Source of the DNA: an uncultured Lachnospiraceae bacterium
Lineage (GTDB): Bacteria; Bacillota; Clostridia; Lachnospirales; Lachnospiraceae
Assembly (NCBI GenBank): GCA_900317755.1
Contig: ONHZ01000020.1
Span: forward strand, 1-52,763
Direction: 5' to 3'
Length of the DNA stretch: 52,763 bases
The stretch's first letter is position 1, and each line of letters opens with the position of its first letter. The notes below the pieces were generated by a model. That model saw only the letters and a list, made by a program, of their open reading frames with translations. It had not been told where the DNA came from and did not search any database. The translations under genes and the position numbers were made by a program. Shown here piece after piece: positions 9,270 through 17,813 of this stretch.

Positions 9270-10268
9270 ATGCCATTACCACTTTTATTTATCGGCATTG
9301 CAGCCGCAACAGGAGCTGTAGGTGCTGGAAAAACTGTTAAAGCTGTAAATGATAATTCAAATGCAGATAAGATAACAAAAATTTCAAACAAAGAAATTGA
9401 TGATGCAAAGAAGCAATTAAATGTATATCGTGGTCAAGTAGAAAAGTCTCTTGAGAATCTTGGATCAGAAAAGGTTTTTATTTTGAGCCAGCATGTTATG
9501 GAGTTTTTCGAGACATTTGACAAAATAAAGAATATGGAACTTTCTGATTCCGAAGGACTGGAAGAACTCAAGAAGCTTCACATTGATAAGGCATCTTTTA
9601 AAGAACTAAAAGATATGGGTAATATCGCAGTCGGTCTTGCCGGTGGTGCAGCAGCTGGAGTAGCAGCGGGTGCTTTAGCAGCTTTAGGGGCATATGGTGC
9701 AGCTGGTGCTCTTGCGACAGCATCTACAGGAACAGCAATAGCAACATTGAGCGGTGCAGCAGCAACAAATGCAACGCTCGCGTTTTTTGGAGGAGGTTCA
9801 CTTGCAGCAGGTGGTCTTGGTATGGCTGGAGGTACGGCTGTATTAGGAGGTCTTGTAGCAGGCCCAGCTCTTATGGTAATGGGATTTGTGGTCGGAGCAC
9901 AGGCAGATAAGAAAGTGCAGTATGCTCTCGCAAATAAGGCTGAAGCTGACAAAATTGTAGAGTCTTTGGAACTTGCCTCAGATAAATGCAGGGCAATTCG
10001 CAGACGGACAAATATGTATTATAATCTTCTTGCTCATCTGGATTCTTATTTTCTTCCACTTATTTGGGAGATGGAGGACGTCACAAAGAATGAAGGCTTT
10101 GATTACAGTATGTATAAACCTGAATCAAAAAAAATAATTGCATCAGCGCTGTCTTCTGCAGGTTCAATAAAAGTAGTACTAGATACACCGATTTTATCAA
10201 AAGATGGTGAGCTTACAGATAAATCTGCTGAGATTGAAGAAACTGTTGGGAAATTGATATATAAATGA
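9270..10268 (+). CDS. Gly/Ala-rich hydrophobic-core protein, cassette member
   Basis: 332 residues from ATG 9270, preceded by GAGGAGAG; a TTG at 9252 is less likely because it would sit before that site. The N-terminus (IGIAAATGAVGAGKTVKA) is a short hydrophobic Gly-rich helix. Residues 25-110 are coiled-coil-like. The centre (about 116-215) is a long Ala/Gly-rich stretch, with ATLSGAAATNATLAFFGGGS and GTAVLGGLVAGPALMVMGFV, resembling glycine-zipper hairpins that insert in or lie along membranes. The C-terminal third is helical and soluble. I recall this family as widespread and uncharacterised, with the STGTAIATLSGAAA block highly conserved. It lies 14 bases after the TerB-like gene. A membrane-active effector or scaffold is a guess from composition and context only. 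Confidence 0.6.
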   Translation: MPLPLLFIGIAAATGAVGAGKTVKAVNDNSNADKITKISNKEIDDAKKQLNVYRGQVEKSLENLGSEKVFILSQHVMEFFETFDKIKNMELSDSEGLEELKKLHIDKASFKELKDMGNIAVGLAGGAAAGVAAGALAALGAYGAAGALATASTGTAIATLSGAAATNATLAFFGGGSLAAGGLGMAGGTAVLGGLVAGPALMVMGFVVGAQADKKVQYALANKAEADKIVESLELASDKCRAIRRRTNMYYNLLAHLDSYFLPLIWEMEDVTKNEGFDYSMYKPESKKIIASALSSAGSIKVVLDTPILSKDGELTDKSAEIEETVGKLIYK

Positions 10269-10309
10269 TGGCCACTGCTATTAATTGAAAGTTTGAAAAG
10301 GGTTCAGCT

Positions 10310-10504
10310 ATGAATGAATTAGATTCAACCTGCGGAATTTCCGATGAAGAACTTACGGAAAGATTTAAGGAAGCTATTCGGATAGATAATGAAATAAAGA
10401 AAATAAAGGGCGTTCCTATTGAGAAATATGATTATTCAAAGGGAGCGCCATATCTTGAATATGCTGATGGAAGCAGAAAATATGCAGATGAAATAAATAC
10501 ATAG
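10310..10504 (+). CDS. Small acidic protein, 64 aa, unknown
   Basis: This short gene starts 41 bases after the Gly/Ala-rich gene, with GAAAAGGG at suitable spacing before ATG 10310. It is soluble and charged, with one helix (about 11-34) followed by the block KGVPIEKYDYSKGAPYLEY, then DGSRKY. Small proteins of this shape with a 'KG.P.a.YD....YLEYPDG' tail occur in Clostridia, some near toxin-antitoxin-like loci. I cannot assign a function. Good ribosome site and position at the cassette end support a real gene. It may be the last gene of the kinase cassette, or an unlinked gene cotranscribed with it. Confidence 0.5.
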   Translation: MNELDSTCGISDEELTERFKEAIRIDNEIKKIKGVPIEKYDYSKGAPYLEYADGSRKYADEINT

Positions 10505-10681
10505 TGTCATTCCACCTCAAAAAATCAGAATCCTTTCCACGTCTTCATCTCACACGGAAAATATGCTGCAAGTGATTTCACCTTTTTTCATTTGGAAAAA
10601 AGACGTCCATGTTACGTTCTTCAACAAGAGAACTTTCCTCATACTAATTATCCAATATTAACAACAAAATTTGGTAAATTG

Positions 10682-10710
10682 TTGCATTATTTTCTTTTAC
10701 GTGATATAAT
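10682..10710 (+). promoter_or_regulatory. Promoter of the XRE repressor gene
   Basis: The -35 TTGCAT (10682-10687) and a consensus -10 TATAAT (10705-10710) are separated by exactly 17 bases. The transcript would start near 10717, about 22 bases before ATG 10739. Confidence 0.75.
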
Positions 10711-10725
10711 TCCGATAAATCGGAA
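10710..10725. promoter_or_regulatory. Perfect inverted-repeat operator at the XRE promoter
   Basis: TTCCGATAAATCGGAA: 7-base arms around AA, no mismatch. It starts at the last base of the -10 box and covers the expected transcription start. That is the classic place for autorepression by a Cro/CI-type repressor, and the first gene downstream encodes one. Confidence 0.65.
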
Positions 10726-10738
10726 AGAGAGGACAATA

Positions 10739-11062
10739 ATGGAAATATATGAAAAGATATTTGAAAGATTAAATGAAATAAATATGAGCCAGTCGGAATT
10801 ATCCAGACAGACGGGTATCCCAACAAGCACGATCAGCGACTGGAAGAAAAAGAAGATGAATCCGCAATCCGATAAGATTGCAATTATCTGCAAAGTATTG
10901 GGAATTTCTTACGCTGATTTGATAGGAGATGAGGGTGATTCAAATCCAATGGATTATACTTCTGATGAAAAACTCATTATTGAAAAATATCGGAGTTCAA
11001 GTGCTAAAGACAAGAAAAGGATATTAAAATATTTTGAACAGTTATCAGACAGTTCTGAATGA
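10739..11062 (+). CDS. XRE-family transcriptional repressor
   Basis: 107 residues from ATG 10739, with GGAAAGAGAGG as ribosome site; longer in-frame starts upstream lie before the promoter and are rejected. Residues 5-62 form a Cro/CI helix-turn-helix: MSQSELSRQTGIPTSTISDW is the HTH core, then KMNPQSDKIAIICKVLGISYADLIG. The C-terminal third is a short acidic/basic helix ending KKRILKYFEQL, as in many small Firmicute repressors, without a peptidase domain. A palindrome overlapping its own start site suggests autorepression. The next gene (Rpn nuclease) follows 63 bases later and may be cotranscribed, so this repressor could also keep the nuclease silent. DNA binding is confident, targets beyond itself are inferred. 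Confidence 0.9.
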   Translation: MEIYEKIFERLNEINMSQSELSRQTGIPTSTISDWKKKKMNPQSDKIAIICKVLGISYADLIGDEGDSNPMDYTSDEKLIIEKYRSSSAKDKKRILKYFEQLSDSSE

Positions 11063-11125
11063 AGAGTATTTAAAATTTTAGATTGATTTTTACAAAACAA
11101 CTGAATCGTTAGAAAGGACATTATT

Positions 11126-12145
11126 CTGGAAACGAAAGATTCAAAGAAAATTGACAAGCCATACGACAGTGCTTTCAAGACAGTGATGAAAGAATGCAAA
11201 GAGATTGTTTATCCGCTATTAAATGAAACGTTTGGAGAGTCCTATGATAGCAGCAACACAATCGAGTTCTTGAATGAAGAGCATGAAGATAGTAGCGATG
11301 AGATTCTTAAGGAAACGTTATTTTCTGATGCAAATTTCATTGTTAGGAATGTCGAAGGAAAGCTTTGTGGCAGATATATTTATGAATGCCAGTCCAGTTC
11401 TGATAATACAATGACAGTGAGGATGTTCCGTTATGGTGTAAGGACGGCATTTGAAAATAGATATGTTGAGGAAGGAATTCTTCACATTCCATTGCCAGAT
11501 GCAGCAGTATTGTACTTAAGAGGAAATAGCAAATACAAGCTTGAATCATCAATAGTAAAGATAGATTTTCATGAAAAGTCTTTGGATTATGAGATGAAGA
11601 TGTTTAGATTTAAAAAATATACTATTGATGAACTATTCCAGAAAAAATTATATGTGCTAATTCCTTTTACATTATTTTTATATGAAAATGACCTTCAAAA
11701 AATAAACACTGATAATGATAAGCTCGCAAGTCTATTGAAAGTTTATGAAAAAATTATTAGAATGCTATCAGAAGAGGAAACAAAAGGCGATATAACATTT
11801 TTTCAGAAACGTGAGATAATAAATCTTCTAAACAATGTTACTGATGAGTTGGCAAAAAAATACGAAAATGTTGTCAAAGGAGTGAAAGTTATTATGGGTG
11901 GACAGATATTAAAATTTCCTGATACGGAAGCATATAAAAAAGGTAAAAGTGAAGGCTGCAAAGAAGGTCGAGTAGAAGGCCGTATTGAAGGCGAAGTCTA
12001 TGGCAGGATTGATCTTCTTCATGAAGAAAAGAAATCTAACGAGGCTATCATATTAAATATCAAAAATAAATTTAACTTATCAGATGAGCAGGCTAAAAAG
12101 TATTTTTCAGATTGGGAGAAGCTGTCTGACATTCAGGAAGCCTGA
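11126..12145 (+). CDS. Rpn-family nuclease/putative transposase, apparent CTG start
   Basis: The conserved N-terminus of this family (K.YDSAFKTV) is encoded upstream of the first standard start (GTG 11183): reading back gives KKIDKPYDSAFKTV. The frame opens after a TGA at 11102 and has no ATG, GTG or TTG before that block. CTG 11126 lies 7 bases after AGAAAGGA and gives 339 aa. Residues follow the Rpn pattern: an acidic site in SDANFIV, then YECQSSSDNTMTVRMFRYG, where the catalytic Lys is Gln (E-x-Q), as in many Clostridial members. The tail carries the KKGKSEGCKEGRVEG repeats typical of Rpn. Enzymatic state is unclear. Alternatives are ATT at 11120 or 11123, or a decayed ATG giving a weakly translated gene. 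Confidence 0.7.
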   Translation: METKDSKKIDKPYDSAFKTVMKECKEIVYPLLNETFGESYDSSNTIEFLNEEHEDSSDEILKETLFSDANFIVRNVEGKLCGRYIYECQSSSDNTMTVRMFRYGVRTAFENRYVEEGILHIPLPDAAVLYLRGNSKYKLESSIVKIDFHEKSLDYEMKMFRFKKYTIDELFQKKLYVLIPFTLFLYENDLQKINTDNDKLASLLKVYEKIIRMLSEEETKGDITFFQKREIINLLNNVTDELAKKYENVVKGVKVIMGGQILKFPDTEAYKKGKSEGCKEGRVEGRIEGEVYGRIDLLHEEKKSNEAIILNIKNKFNLSDEQAKKYFSDWEKLSDIQEA

Positions 12146-12207
12146 TATTAATTTGAAAAGTAATAGTGTGAATGAAAGCTTTCAAACCGATTTTGCAAGC
12201 TTATTTA

Positions 12208-12240
12208 TTTCAAAAAAAATCAGGAGCACTCAGCTCCTGA
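12208..12240 (-). terminator. Rho-independent terminator
   Basis: Perfect 7-bp stem CAGGAGC/GCTCCTG (12221-12227, 12233-12239) with loop ACTCA. Read on the minus strand it is followed by eight T (12219-12212), so it ends the minus-strand gene at 12268. Confidence 0.8.
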
Positions 12241-12267
12241 AAAAACATTAGTTATTTCTTTGAAAAT

Positions 12268-13434
12268 TTATTGCTTAATATCCACATCGATCACCGGCTT
12301 GTCAATCGTGTCATAATTATCATCTTTGATTTCAAATGTGAACTCTGCCTTAGTGACATCTTCTGGTTTCAATTTTGCATTATCGAATTGGAATTCCATT
12401 AACTCAACATCCAGCGTGCCAGTCTTTCCATCCTCGACACTGCAGTTTTCTAATGCGCTGACCATTGTTCCATTAAGGGCAAGTCCGTCAAGGTTTACAT
12501 CAATATTTTTTCCTGAAGAATTTTCAATATAGAATGTGAAGTGTGTATCATCATTCTTATCCGTATTCATTCCAGCGAAAGTAAACTTGATTCCATTCTG
12601 ATTGTAAACTTCCTGCCCTTCGACTTTGGCAGTAGTCTCGCCGGCTCCCATAGTAAGTGTTACTTCCTTCTCGGAAGACACCTCAGCAGCTTTTTCGTTA
12701 AGCAGAACCATCTTGAATTTTAATTCATTTACATCAGCAGCATCGACTGATGCACCACCATTTTCAATTGCCTGATTCAGATCAATGTTTAATAATACGT
12801 ATTTCTGAGGGTTTACATATTCAGCAGTCCATCTTCCGTCAGAGACAACGATGCCATTTGCCTCGATATCGCTTATAGAGACATAGACAGGTGATGAGCC
12901 GGAATTGTAAGCTTCGACAAATATTTGCTTATCCCCAGATTTATTCGTTAGTGCAAATGCAGCATTTGAAGTGACGCCGCCATCATTATAGAGTTCATCT
13001 TCAGAAGAATAATCTAGTGTAACATCAAGGCTTTGCAGCAGCGCGCTGTTTGACATGGCCTCCTTCACAGTGTCCTTTGTGAAATCATAATTGTCAAATG
13101 CGCTGGTCTTTATCTGAAGCGGACCTGTCTCCAGGACATCATTATAATCATCATCAGTAATGTCAAAGCCTATTTGGATTTCTGCGATTTCATTTATTCC
13201 ATAAAGCTGAAGCTCCTGATAGTTAAAATCAATTGTTTCATTTGACTGATTACCTGCAGTAATATCAGAATTCACATAAATATCAGGAAACATATATCCA
13301 TTTACAGAATTCACACTATAGCCAATGGAACCGCATACAAAATTCAAATTTTTATCTGTATTATTCTCCAGGAGAAGTGATAATTCAGGAGAGTTTCCCG
13401 TATATGAAAGATAATTTGTAACTACCCAGTTCTA
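12268..13434 (-). pseudogene. Repeat-domain (probably extracellular) protein, 5'-truncated
   Basis: An open minus-strand frame has a TTG (13347) but no ATG with a ribosome site. Coding-like sequence continues upstream of it (VVTNYLSYTGNSPELSLLLE) until a TAG at about 13435. No signal peptide or lipobox remains. Three tandem beta-rich units of about 120 residues are visible. Each has a strand 'F.L.N.S...I.V.....NG', then a block such as DVNELKFKM, DVTKAEFTF or EIAEIQIGF, then a '(D)DNYDTI'-type ending. Such units occur in Lachnospiraceae surface and lipoproteins. The gene ends at a good terminator. The missing N-terminus suggests a deletion remnant; alternatively a TTG start yields a 359-aa cytoplasmic protein, which seems less likely for this fold. 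Confidence 0.55.
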
Positions 13435-13631
13435 AAAGTAGTACCTGCAGTGAATGCATGGACTTCGGGAATAGTTACAATAATTTAATGTTTAGTTGCA
13501 TAGTACCATGAGAAAATCTGAGGCTGGGATTTTCAATGCAAAGAGAAATATTATACTTCCCGTTGAATGCAGCCTTGTTTCATTAGTGATATAATGAAAC
13601 CATCTTTTTTATGGAAAGGAAGTTTATAAAA

Positions 13632-14069
13632 ATGGATTTAGGCACACTACGAAAAGATATGATGCAGGCAATGAAGGATCACGACAAGCAGAAGAAGGAA
13701 GTCATTTCTTCACTTGTCTCTGCCGTAAAGATGGCTGGAATCAATGCCGGCGACAGAGAGAATATTCCTGAAGAGCTTGTTGACAAGACGATATTAAAGG
13801 AACTCAAGTCTGCAAAGGAGCAGCTTGATACATGCCCGGAATCAAGGGCTGACCTCAAGGCTCAGTACCAGTACAATTATGACCTCATTGCATCCTATGC
13901 GCCAAAGCTCATGAGTGAGGATGAAGTCAAGGCATACATTACGGAGAAGTATTCCGACCTTGTCGCTACAAAGGACATGGGCAAAATCATGAAGACTGTC
14001 ATGGGCGACCTCAAGGGTAAAGCCGATGGCAAGACTATAAATGCAGTCATTAAGTCTCTTATCAAGTGA
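13632..14069 (+). CDS. yqeY: GatB/YqeY domain protein
   Basis: 145 residues from ATG 13632, preceded by AAAGGAAG; the in-frame ATG at 13611 is part of the leader. The sequence follows YqeY from end to end: L.KDMMQAMKDHDKQKKEVI, SLVSAVKMAGIN, ASYAPKLMSEDEVKAYI, then DMGKIMKTVMGDLKGKADGKTIN. This is the helical domain also found at the C-terminus of GatB, where it contacts tRNA during amidation. The stand-alone form probably helps tRNA-dependent amidotransferases, but its role is not settled. Length is normal. A TATAAT at 13590-13595 could be its -10 box, though no good -35 is seen. Confidence 0.9.
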   Translation: MDLGTLRKDMMQAMKDHDKQKKEVISSLVSAVKMAGINAGDRENIPEELVDKTILKELKSAKEQLDTCPESRADLKAQYQYNYDLIASYAPKLMSEDEVKAYITEKYSDLVATKDMGKIMKTVMGDLKGKADGKTINAVIKSLIK

Positions 14070-14141
14070 AAAATTTGATGTTTTGTCATTTCAGCTGCCA
14101 CAAAGTTGGAATGGCATGTATGTGGTAGCCAGAAAGTGAAT

Positions 14142-14990
14142 ATGAAACAGAAAAATAATAAGCATAAGCCATTGGCTGCAGCAATAATCATAATAGTCAT
14201 CGTTGTACTTTTCTTTATCGTGCTGTTTCTCACGCTCACCTTCCATGCAAAGAATTCATCTTTTGCAGTGCTGAATGCACTTCATGGGAAGAACTATAAG
14301 AAGGCAGAGAAATATGAAACTGTCGTGATTGATCCGGACAATTTTTCTTCGGAAGAGCTACAGGAACTAAAGAGCAGCGGGACACTCTGCTATGCCTACA
14401 TCAATGTCGGCTCGCTCGAGACATTCAGGGATTACTATGATGATTTTAAGACGCTCGAGAAGAAAAAATACGATGGGTTTGATGATGAGTTCTGGGTCGA
14501 TGTGACGGACGCTTCTTGGCAGCAGCACATCTCCGATCTTTGTGATGAATGCATAAATGCAGGCTATGATGGATTTTTCCTTGATAATATCGATGTATAT
14601 GATGAGCTGGGGGAAGATGAGGAGACTTTTACTTCACTTTCCAATATTCTTCTGATTGTAAAGTCGACGGGCTTTCCCGTCATCATCAATGGCGGCAAGG
14701 ATTTTGTAAAAGCTTACATTAAGAGCGGCTCTCCTGCCTATCTCATCTGCGATGGGATCTGTCAGGAATCTGTATATTCTTCTTATGATGCTGATACCAA
14801 GAAATATGGCAGGAATGATGCGGCATCGACCAAAGAATATCTTAAATATCTTGATGCCAGAAAAAAGGATGGGCTCGAAATTTATCTGATTGAATACACA
14901 AAGAATCCTTTGATCAAATGTAAGGCAATGTTCAAAGCAGTAAATTCAAAGTGGAATATTTATGTCGCAGATAGCATCGAGCTGAAGTGA
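14142..14990 (+). CDS. Membrane-anchored GH114-like (endo-alpha-1,4-polygalactosaminidase-type) protein
   Basis: 282 residues from ATG 14142. Residues 12-35 form one strong membrane helix (AAAIIIIVIVVLFFIVLFL), so the enzyme part lies outside the cell. The body matches the TM1410/GH114 family, a TIM barrel: ETVVIDPDNFSSEEL, LCYAYINVGSLE, FWVDVTD, GYDGFFLDNIDVYD and PVIINGGKDF. The acidic residues in DPDNF and FLDNID are likely catalytic. Family members cleave alpha-1,4-galactosaminogalactan; the real substrate here is unknown and may be a cell-surface or biofilm polysaccharide. Length fits a single-domain member with anchor. An upstream ATG at 14106 is possible but adds nothing conserved. It lies between yqeY and phoH on the same strand. 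Confidence 0.75.
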   Translation: MKQKNNKHKPLAAAIIIIVIVVLFFIVLFLTLTFHAKNSSFAVLNALHGKNYKKAEKYETVVIDPDNFSSEELQELKSSGTLCYAYINVGSLETFRDYYDDFKTLEKKKYDGFDDEFWVDVTDASWQQHISDLCDECINAGYDGFFLDNIDVYDELGEDEETFTSLSNILLIVKSTGFPVIINGGKDFVKAYIKSGSPAYLICDGICQESVYSSYDADTKKYGRNDAASTKEYLKYLDARKKDGLEIYLIEYTKNPLIKCKAMFKAVNSKWNIYVADSIELK

Positions 14991-15219
14991 TGTATTATGC
15001 ATTACCGTTCACACGCCATGTAAAAATCTCGAAAAATTTTCAAAAACATACTATATATTGAGAATAAAGAATGGTAGAATATCAACATAATGATGTTGCA
15101 GCAGCGAATGCGTAATGCAACGAAAAGCTCCAGATTCATTTTTCGTGGAGATATATTAGAATTACAGGCATGCTTCTGATTTCTGAAATTCTCCAGATTT
15201 GTTAACACAAGGAGATTAA

Positions 15220-16545
15220 ATGAAAAAGACCTATATTCTCGACACGAACATCCTGATCCAGACGGATGGAGAAATCATTTTCTCACTCGATGACAACGAC
15301 GTAGTCATCACAAATACCACGCTTGAAGAATTAGATCATCTGAAAACTGCTCCAGGCGAGACTGGATATTCTGCCCGTGAAAGTATTCGTAAAATTTTCT
15401 CATTCAGGCATTCAGAAGGAAGCTATACAGGCGGCTATCCGGTAGGAAACGGAGGTACCTTCAGAATCGAGATGGATCATCTCGATGGCTCGTTACCTCA
15501 GGGCTGGAGTCTTGACAAGCCTGATAACAGAATCATTGCCGCAGCCCGTTCGATGACCGATGAAAATCCAGAAGGCACTTTTCTCATTACCAATGATGCT
15601 GCGATGAGAATCAAAGCCCTTGCGAATGGAATTCATGCCCAGGGCTATCACAACGACGAAGTCGATGTAAACAAGATTTATAAAGGACGTATCGAGGTCG
15701 AGACAGATCAGGCGACGATTGACAATCTATACGAACTCAGGGATATTTCTACAGAGGATGAACTTGTTGAAAATGAATTCGTACGCTTCAAGGCAGACAA
15801 TCATTCAGCACTCACATATTATAAGGACAAGGCCTACCATCTCATTGATCCGAAGATGACCGTATTCGGCGGAGTCAGGCCGAAGAATGAAGGACAGGCA
15901 TTTGCGCTTCATGCGCTGACTGCTCCGGCAGATGAAATCCCGCTTGTCATCCTAAAGGGCGAAGCTGGTACAGGAAAGACGTATCTTTCTCTTGCTGCCG
16001 CGCTTGACCAGACCTACGACAGTGCATCGACCAGGCTTTACGATCAGGTCATCATCACGAGATCAAATACGCTTTCTGATGCAGACATCGGATTTCTTCC
16101 AGGCACACTCGAGGAAAAGATGACGCCGCTTCTTGCGCCGTTCTATGACAATGTCCGTGAGCTTCTCCGCAAAGGCTCAAAGGAGGATTTCGCACAGATT
16201 GACATGCAGGTTCAGGACATGATGCAGACAGGCGTCATCAACATCTGCTCACTTGCCTATATCAGAGGCCGTTCGATTCCGAGAAGCTTCATGATCGTCG
16301 ATGAGGTCCAGAACATGAGCCCGATTCAGGTCAAGAGCCTTGTAACTAGAGCCGGTCTTGGAACGAAATTAGTTCTTCTTGGAGACCCAGATCAGATCGA
16401 TACGCCGAAGCTTTCAAAGAGGTCAAACGGACTTTCCTACATCGCTGAAAAGATGGCCGGGAATCCTCTCTGCATGCAGCTTACCTTTAAGGACACCGAG
16501 TCTGTTCGAAGCCCGCTTGCGACTGCCGCCGCGAAGATACTGTGA
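15220..16545 (+). CDS. PIN domain-PhoH family ATPase
   Basis: 441 residues, starting at ATG 15220 after ACAAGGAG. Residues 1-140 are a PIN ribonuclease domain with the acidic residues in YILDTNILIQ (D8), LEELDHL and ITNDAAM. Residues about 215-441 are a PhoH helicase-like ATPase: P-loop GEAGTGKT, SFMIVDEVQNM as Walker B and LLGDPDQIDTP as sensor. This PIN-PhoH fusion (PhoH2 type, as B. subtilis YlaK) unwinds and cuts RNA in characterised members, and is cytoplasmic. Length is normal. A 230-base gap precedes it with no promoter I can defend. Family call is secure; the cellular substrate is not. Confidence 0.93.
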   Translation: MKKTYILDTNILIQTDGEIIFSLDDNDVVITNTTLEELDHLKTAPGETGYSARESIRKIFSFRHSEGSYTGGYPVGNGGTFRIEMDHLDGSLPQGWSLDKPDNRIIAAARSMTDENPEGTFLITNDAAMRIKALANGIHAQGYHNDEVDVNKIYKGRIEVETDQATIDNLYELRDISTEDELVENEFVRFKADNHSALTYYKDKAYHLIDPKMTVFGGVRPKNEGQAFALHALTAPADEIPLVILKGEAGTGKTYLSLAAALDQTYDSASTRLYDQVIITRSNTLSDADIGFLPGTLEEKMTPLLAPFYDNVRELLRKGSKEDFAQIDMQVQDMMQTGVINICSLAYIRGRSIPRSFMIVDEVQNMSPIQVKSLVTRAGLGTKLVLLGDPDQIDTPKLSKRSNGLSYIAEKMAGNPLCMQLTFKDTESVRSPLATAAAKIL

Positions 16546-16592
16546 GTTACAGCTTACGCGTCTTTCCATTCGTAATTTACGTTCACTTCGTA

Positions 16593-16622
16593 TTGTAAGC
16601 AAAGTTATAGTTGTGATATAAT
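16593..16622 (+). promoter_or_regulatory. Likely promoter of the two-component operon
   Basis: TTGTAA (16593-16598) and TATAAT (16617-16622) with an 18-base spacer, about 100 bases before the histidine kinase start. Confidence 0.45.
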
Positions 16623-16726
16623 TCATTGTCTAGGCTAAAAGTGATTTTGACACAGTAAATTATGCTGTTGAATCATGGATTCAGCCGTGCGCAAAAGTCA
16701 AAGTGATTTTAGCTTTGGAGGCGGCA

Positions 16727-17806
16727 ATGAAATTAAAAGACAGGCTGATTGTTTCATTCCTAATTATTCTGATTGTTCCGCTCGCCCTGATGCTTCTCAC
16801 GGGCGAGCTTTTTGTCATTGACAATACAAACAAAATCGCAACGATGCTTACAAATGATGCGAAGACATTATTTTTTAACATTTTTACTGCGGTTTTTGCT
16901 ATACTAATAGTTACTGCCTTTATATTGATCAGCTGGACCTATGGTTCCATTTACCCCAGGATGAAGGATCTTGAGGATGCCGCAAAGCGAATCAAGGATG
17001 GCGATTATGATTTCCATATAAACATCCGTGGGAATGATGAGCTTACCGATGTCCTTTCGGCTTTTGAGGAAATGCGGAATGCACTTTACAAAAGTTCACA
17101 GGCACAGTACGAGGCAGAGGAAGAACAGAAAAGGCTTATTTCAAATATTGCACATGATCTGAAGTCGCCGCTTACTTCGATAAAGGGCTACGCCGAAGGA
17201 CTTCGTGACGGAGTCTGCAGGACAGATGAGAAAAGGCTCTCATACGAGAATACCATCATCAATAAAGCCGATGAGATGAATTCGCTATTAAACGAATTAT
17301 CACTTTACAGCAAGATTGGCACAAATGGCATTCCTTACAATTTCGAGAAGGTTTCCGTCAGGGATTACTATGATGATCTTTCTGATGAGATCCGACTCGA
17401 TCTTGAAAATGAGGGAATCAATTTCATTTATCATGACAATGTAAGCCCTGAGTCCTCATTTTCGATTGACAGGGAGCAGATTGCACGCGTGGTGCATAAT
17501 ATTATTAATAATTCTGTCAAATATATGGGTGATGGCGAGAAGATGATTTCGCTTTCGGTTTATGAAGATGGTGATTTCATCAAGACTGAAATAGAAGATA
17601 ATGGCATTGGAATAAGTAATGACGACCTTCCCTATATTTTTGACAGGAGCTTCCGTGGTGATGCATCCAGGAACTCAAGGATAAAAGGTTCCGGATTTGG
17701 ACTTTCCATCGTGAAGAAAATCATTGAAGAACACGGCGGAAAGATATATGCTGTTTCAAGCGTCGGGCATGGAACGACTATGGATTTTATGCTAAAGAAA
17801 GCGTGA
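16727..17806 (+). CDS. Sensor histidine kinase
   Basis: 359 residues from ATG 16727, preceded by TTGGAGGCG. Two membrane helices (about 8-28 and 51-71) enclose only about 20 extracellular residues, too few for a ligand-binding domain, so sensing is probably within the membrane. A HAMP domain follows (74-125), then HisKA with the phosphoacceptor H143 in ISNIAHDLKSPLTS. The ATPase domain has HNIINNSVKYM (N box), EDNGIGIS (G1) and GSGFGLSIV (G2). It is followed 7 bases later by its response regulator. Kinase-before-regulator is the less common order in Firmicutes. Small-loop sensors of this kind often watch the cell envelope; no target is indicated by neighbours. Confidence 0.93.
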   Translation: MKLKDRLIVSFLIILIVPLALMLLTGELFVIDNTNKIATMLTNDAKTLFFNIFTAVFAILIVTAFILISWTYGSIYPRMKDLEDAAKRIKDGDYDFHINIRGNDELTDVLSAFEEMRNALYKSSQAQYEAEEEQKRLISNIAHDLKSPLTSIKGYAEGLRDGVCRTDEKRLSYENTIINKADEMNSLLNELSLYSKIGTNGIPYNFEKVSVRDYYDDLSDEIRLDLENEGINFIYHDNVSPESSFSIDREQIARVVHNIINNSVKYMGDGEKMISLSVYEDGDFIKTEIEDNGIGISNDDLPYIFDRSFRGDASRNSRIKGSGFGLSIVKKIIEEHGGKIYAVSSVGHGTTMDFMLKKA

Positions 17807-17813
17807 AAAACAC

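Noticed and set aside
9578-9952. 124-aa minus-strand frame, Ala/Pro rich
   Set aside because: Mirror of the Gly/Ala-rich core of the cassette protein; composition explains it.
10520-10590. Possible minus-strand gene tail reading like SLAAYFPCEMKTWKGF then stop
   Set aside because: The frame is closed by a stop a few codons upstream and no start exists; at most a tiny remnant.
11934-12000. Short repeated DNA resembling a repeat array
   Set aside because: It encodes the KKG-EG repeats normal for Rpn tails; no spacers, not CRISPR. No CRISPR array is seen in the window.
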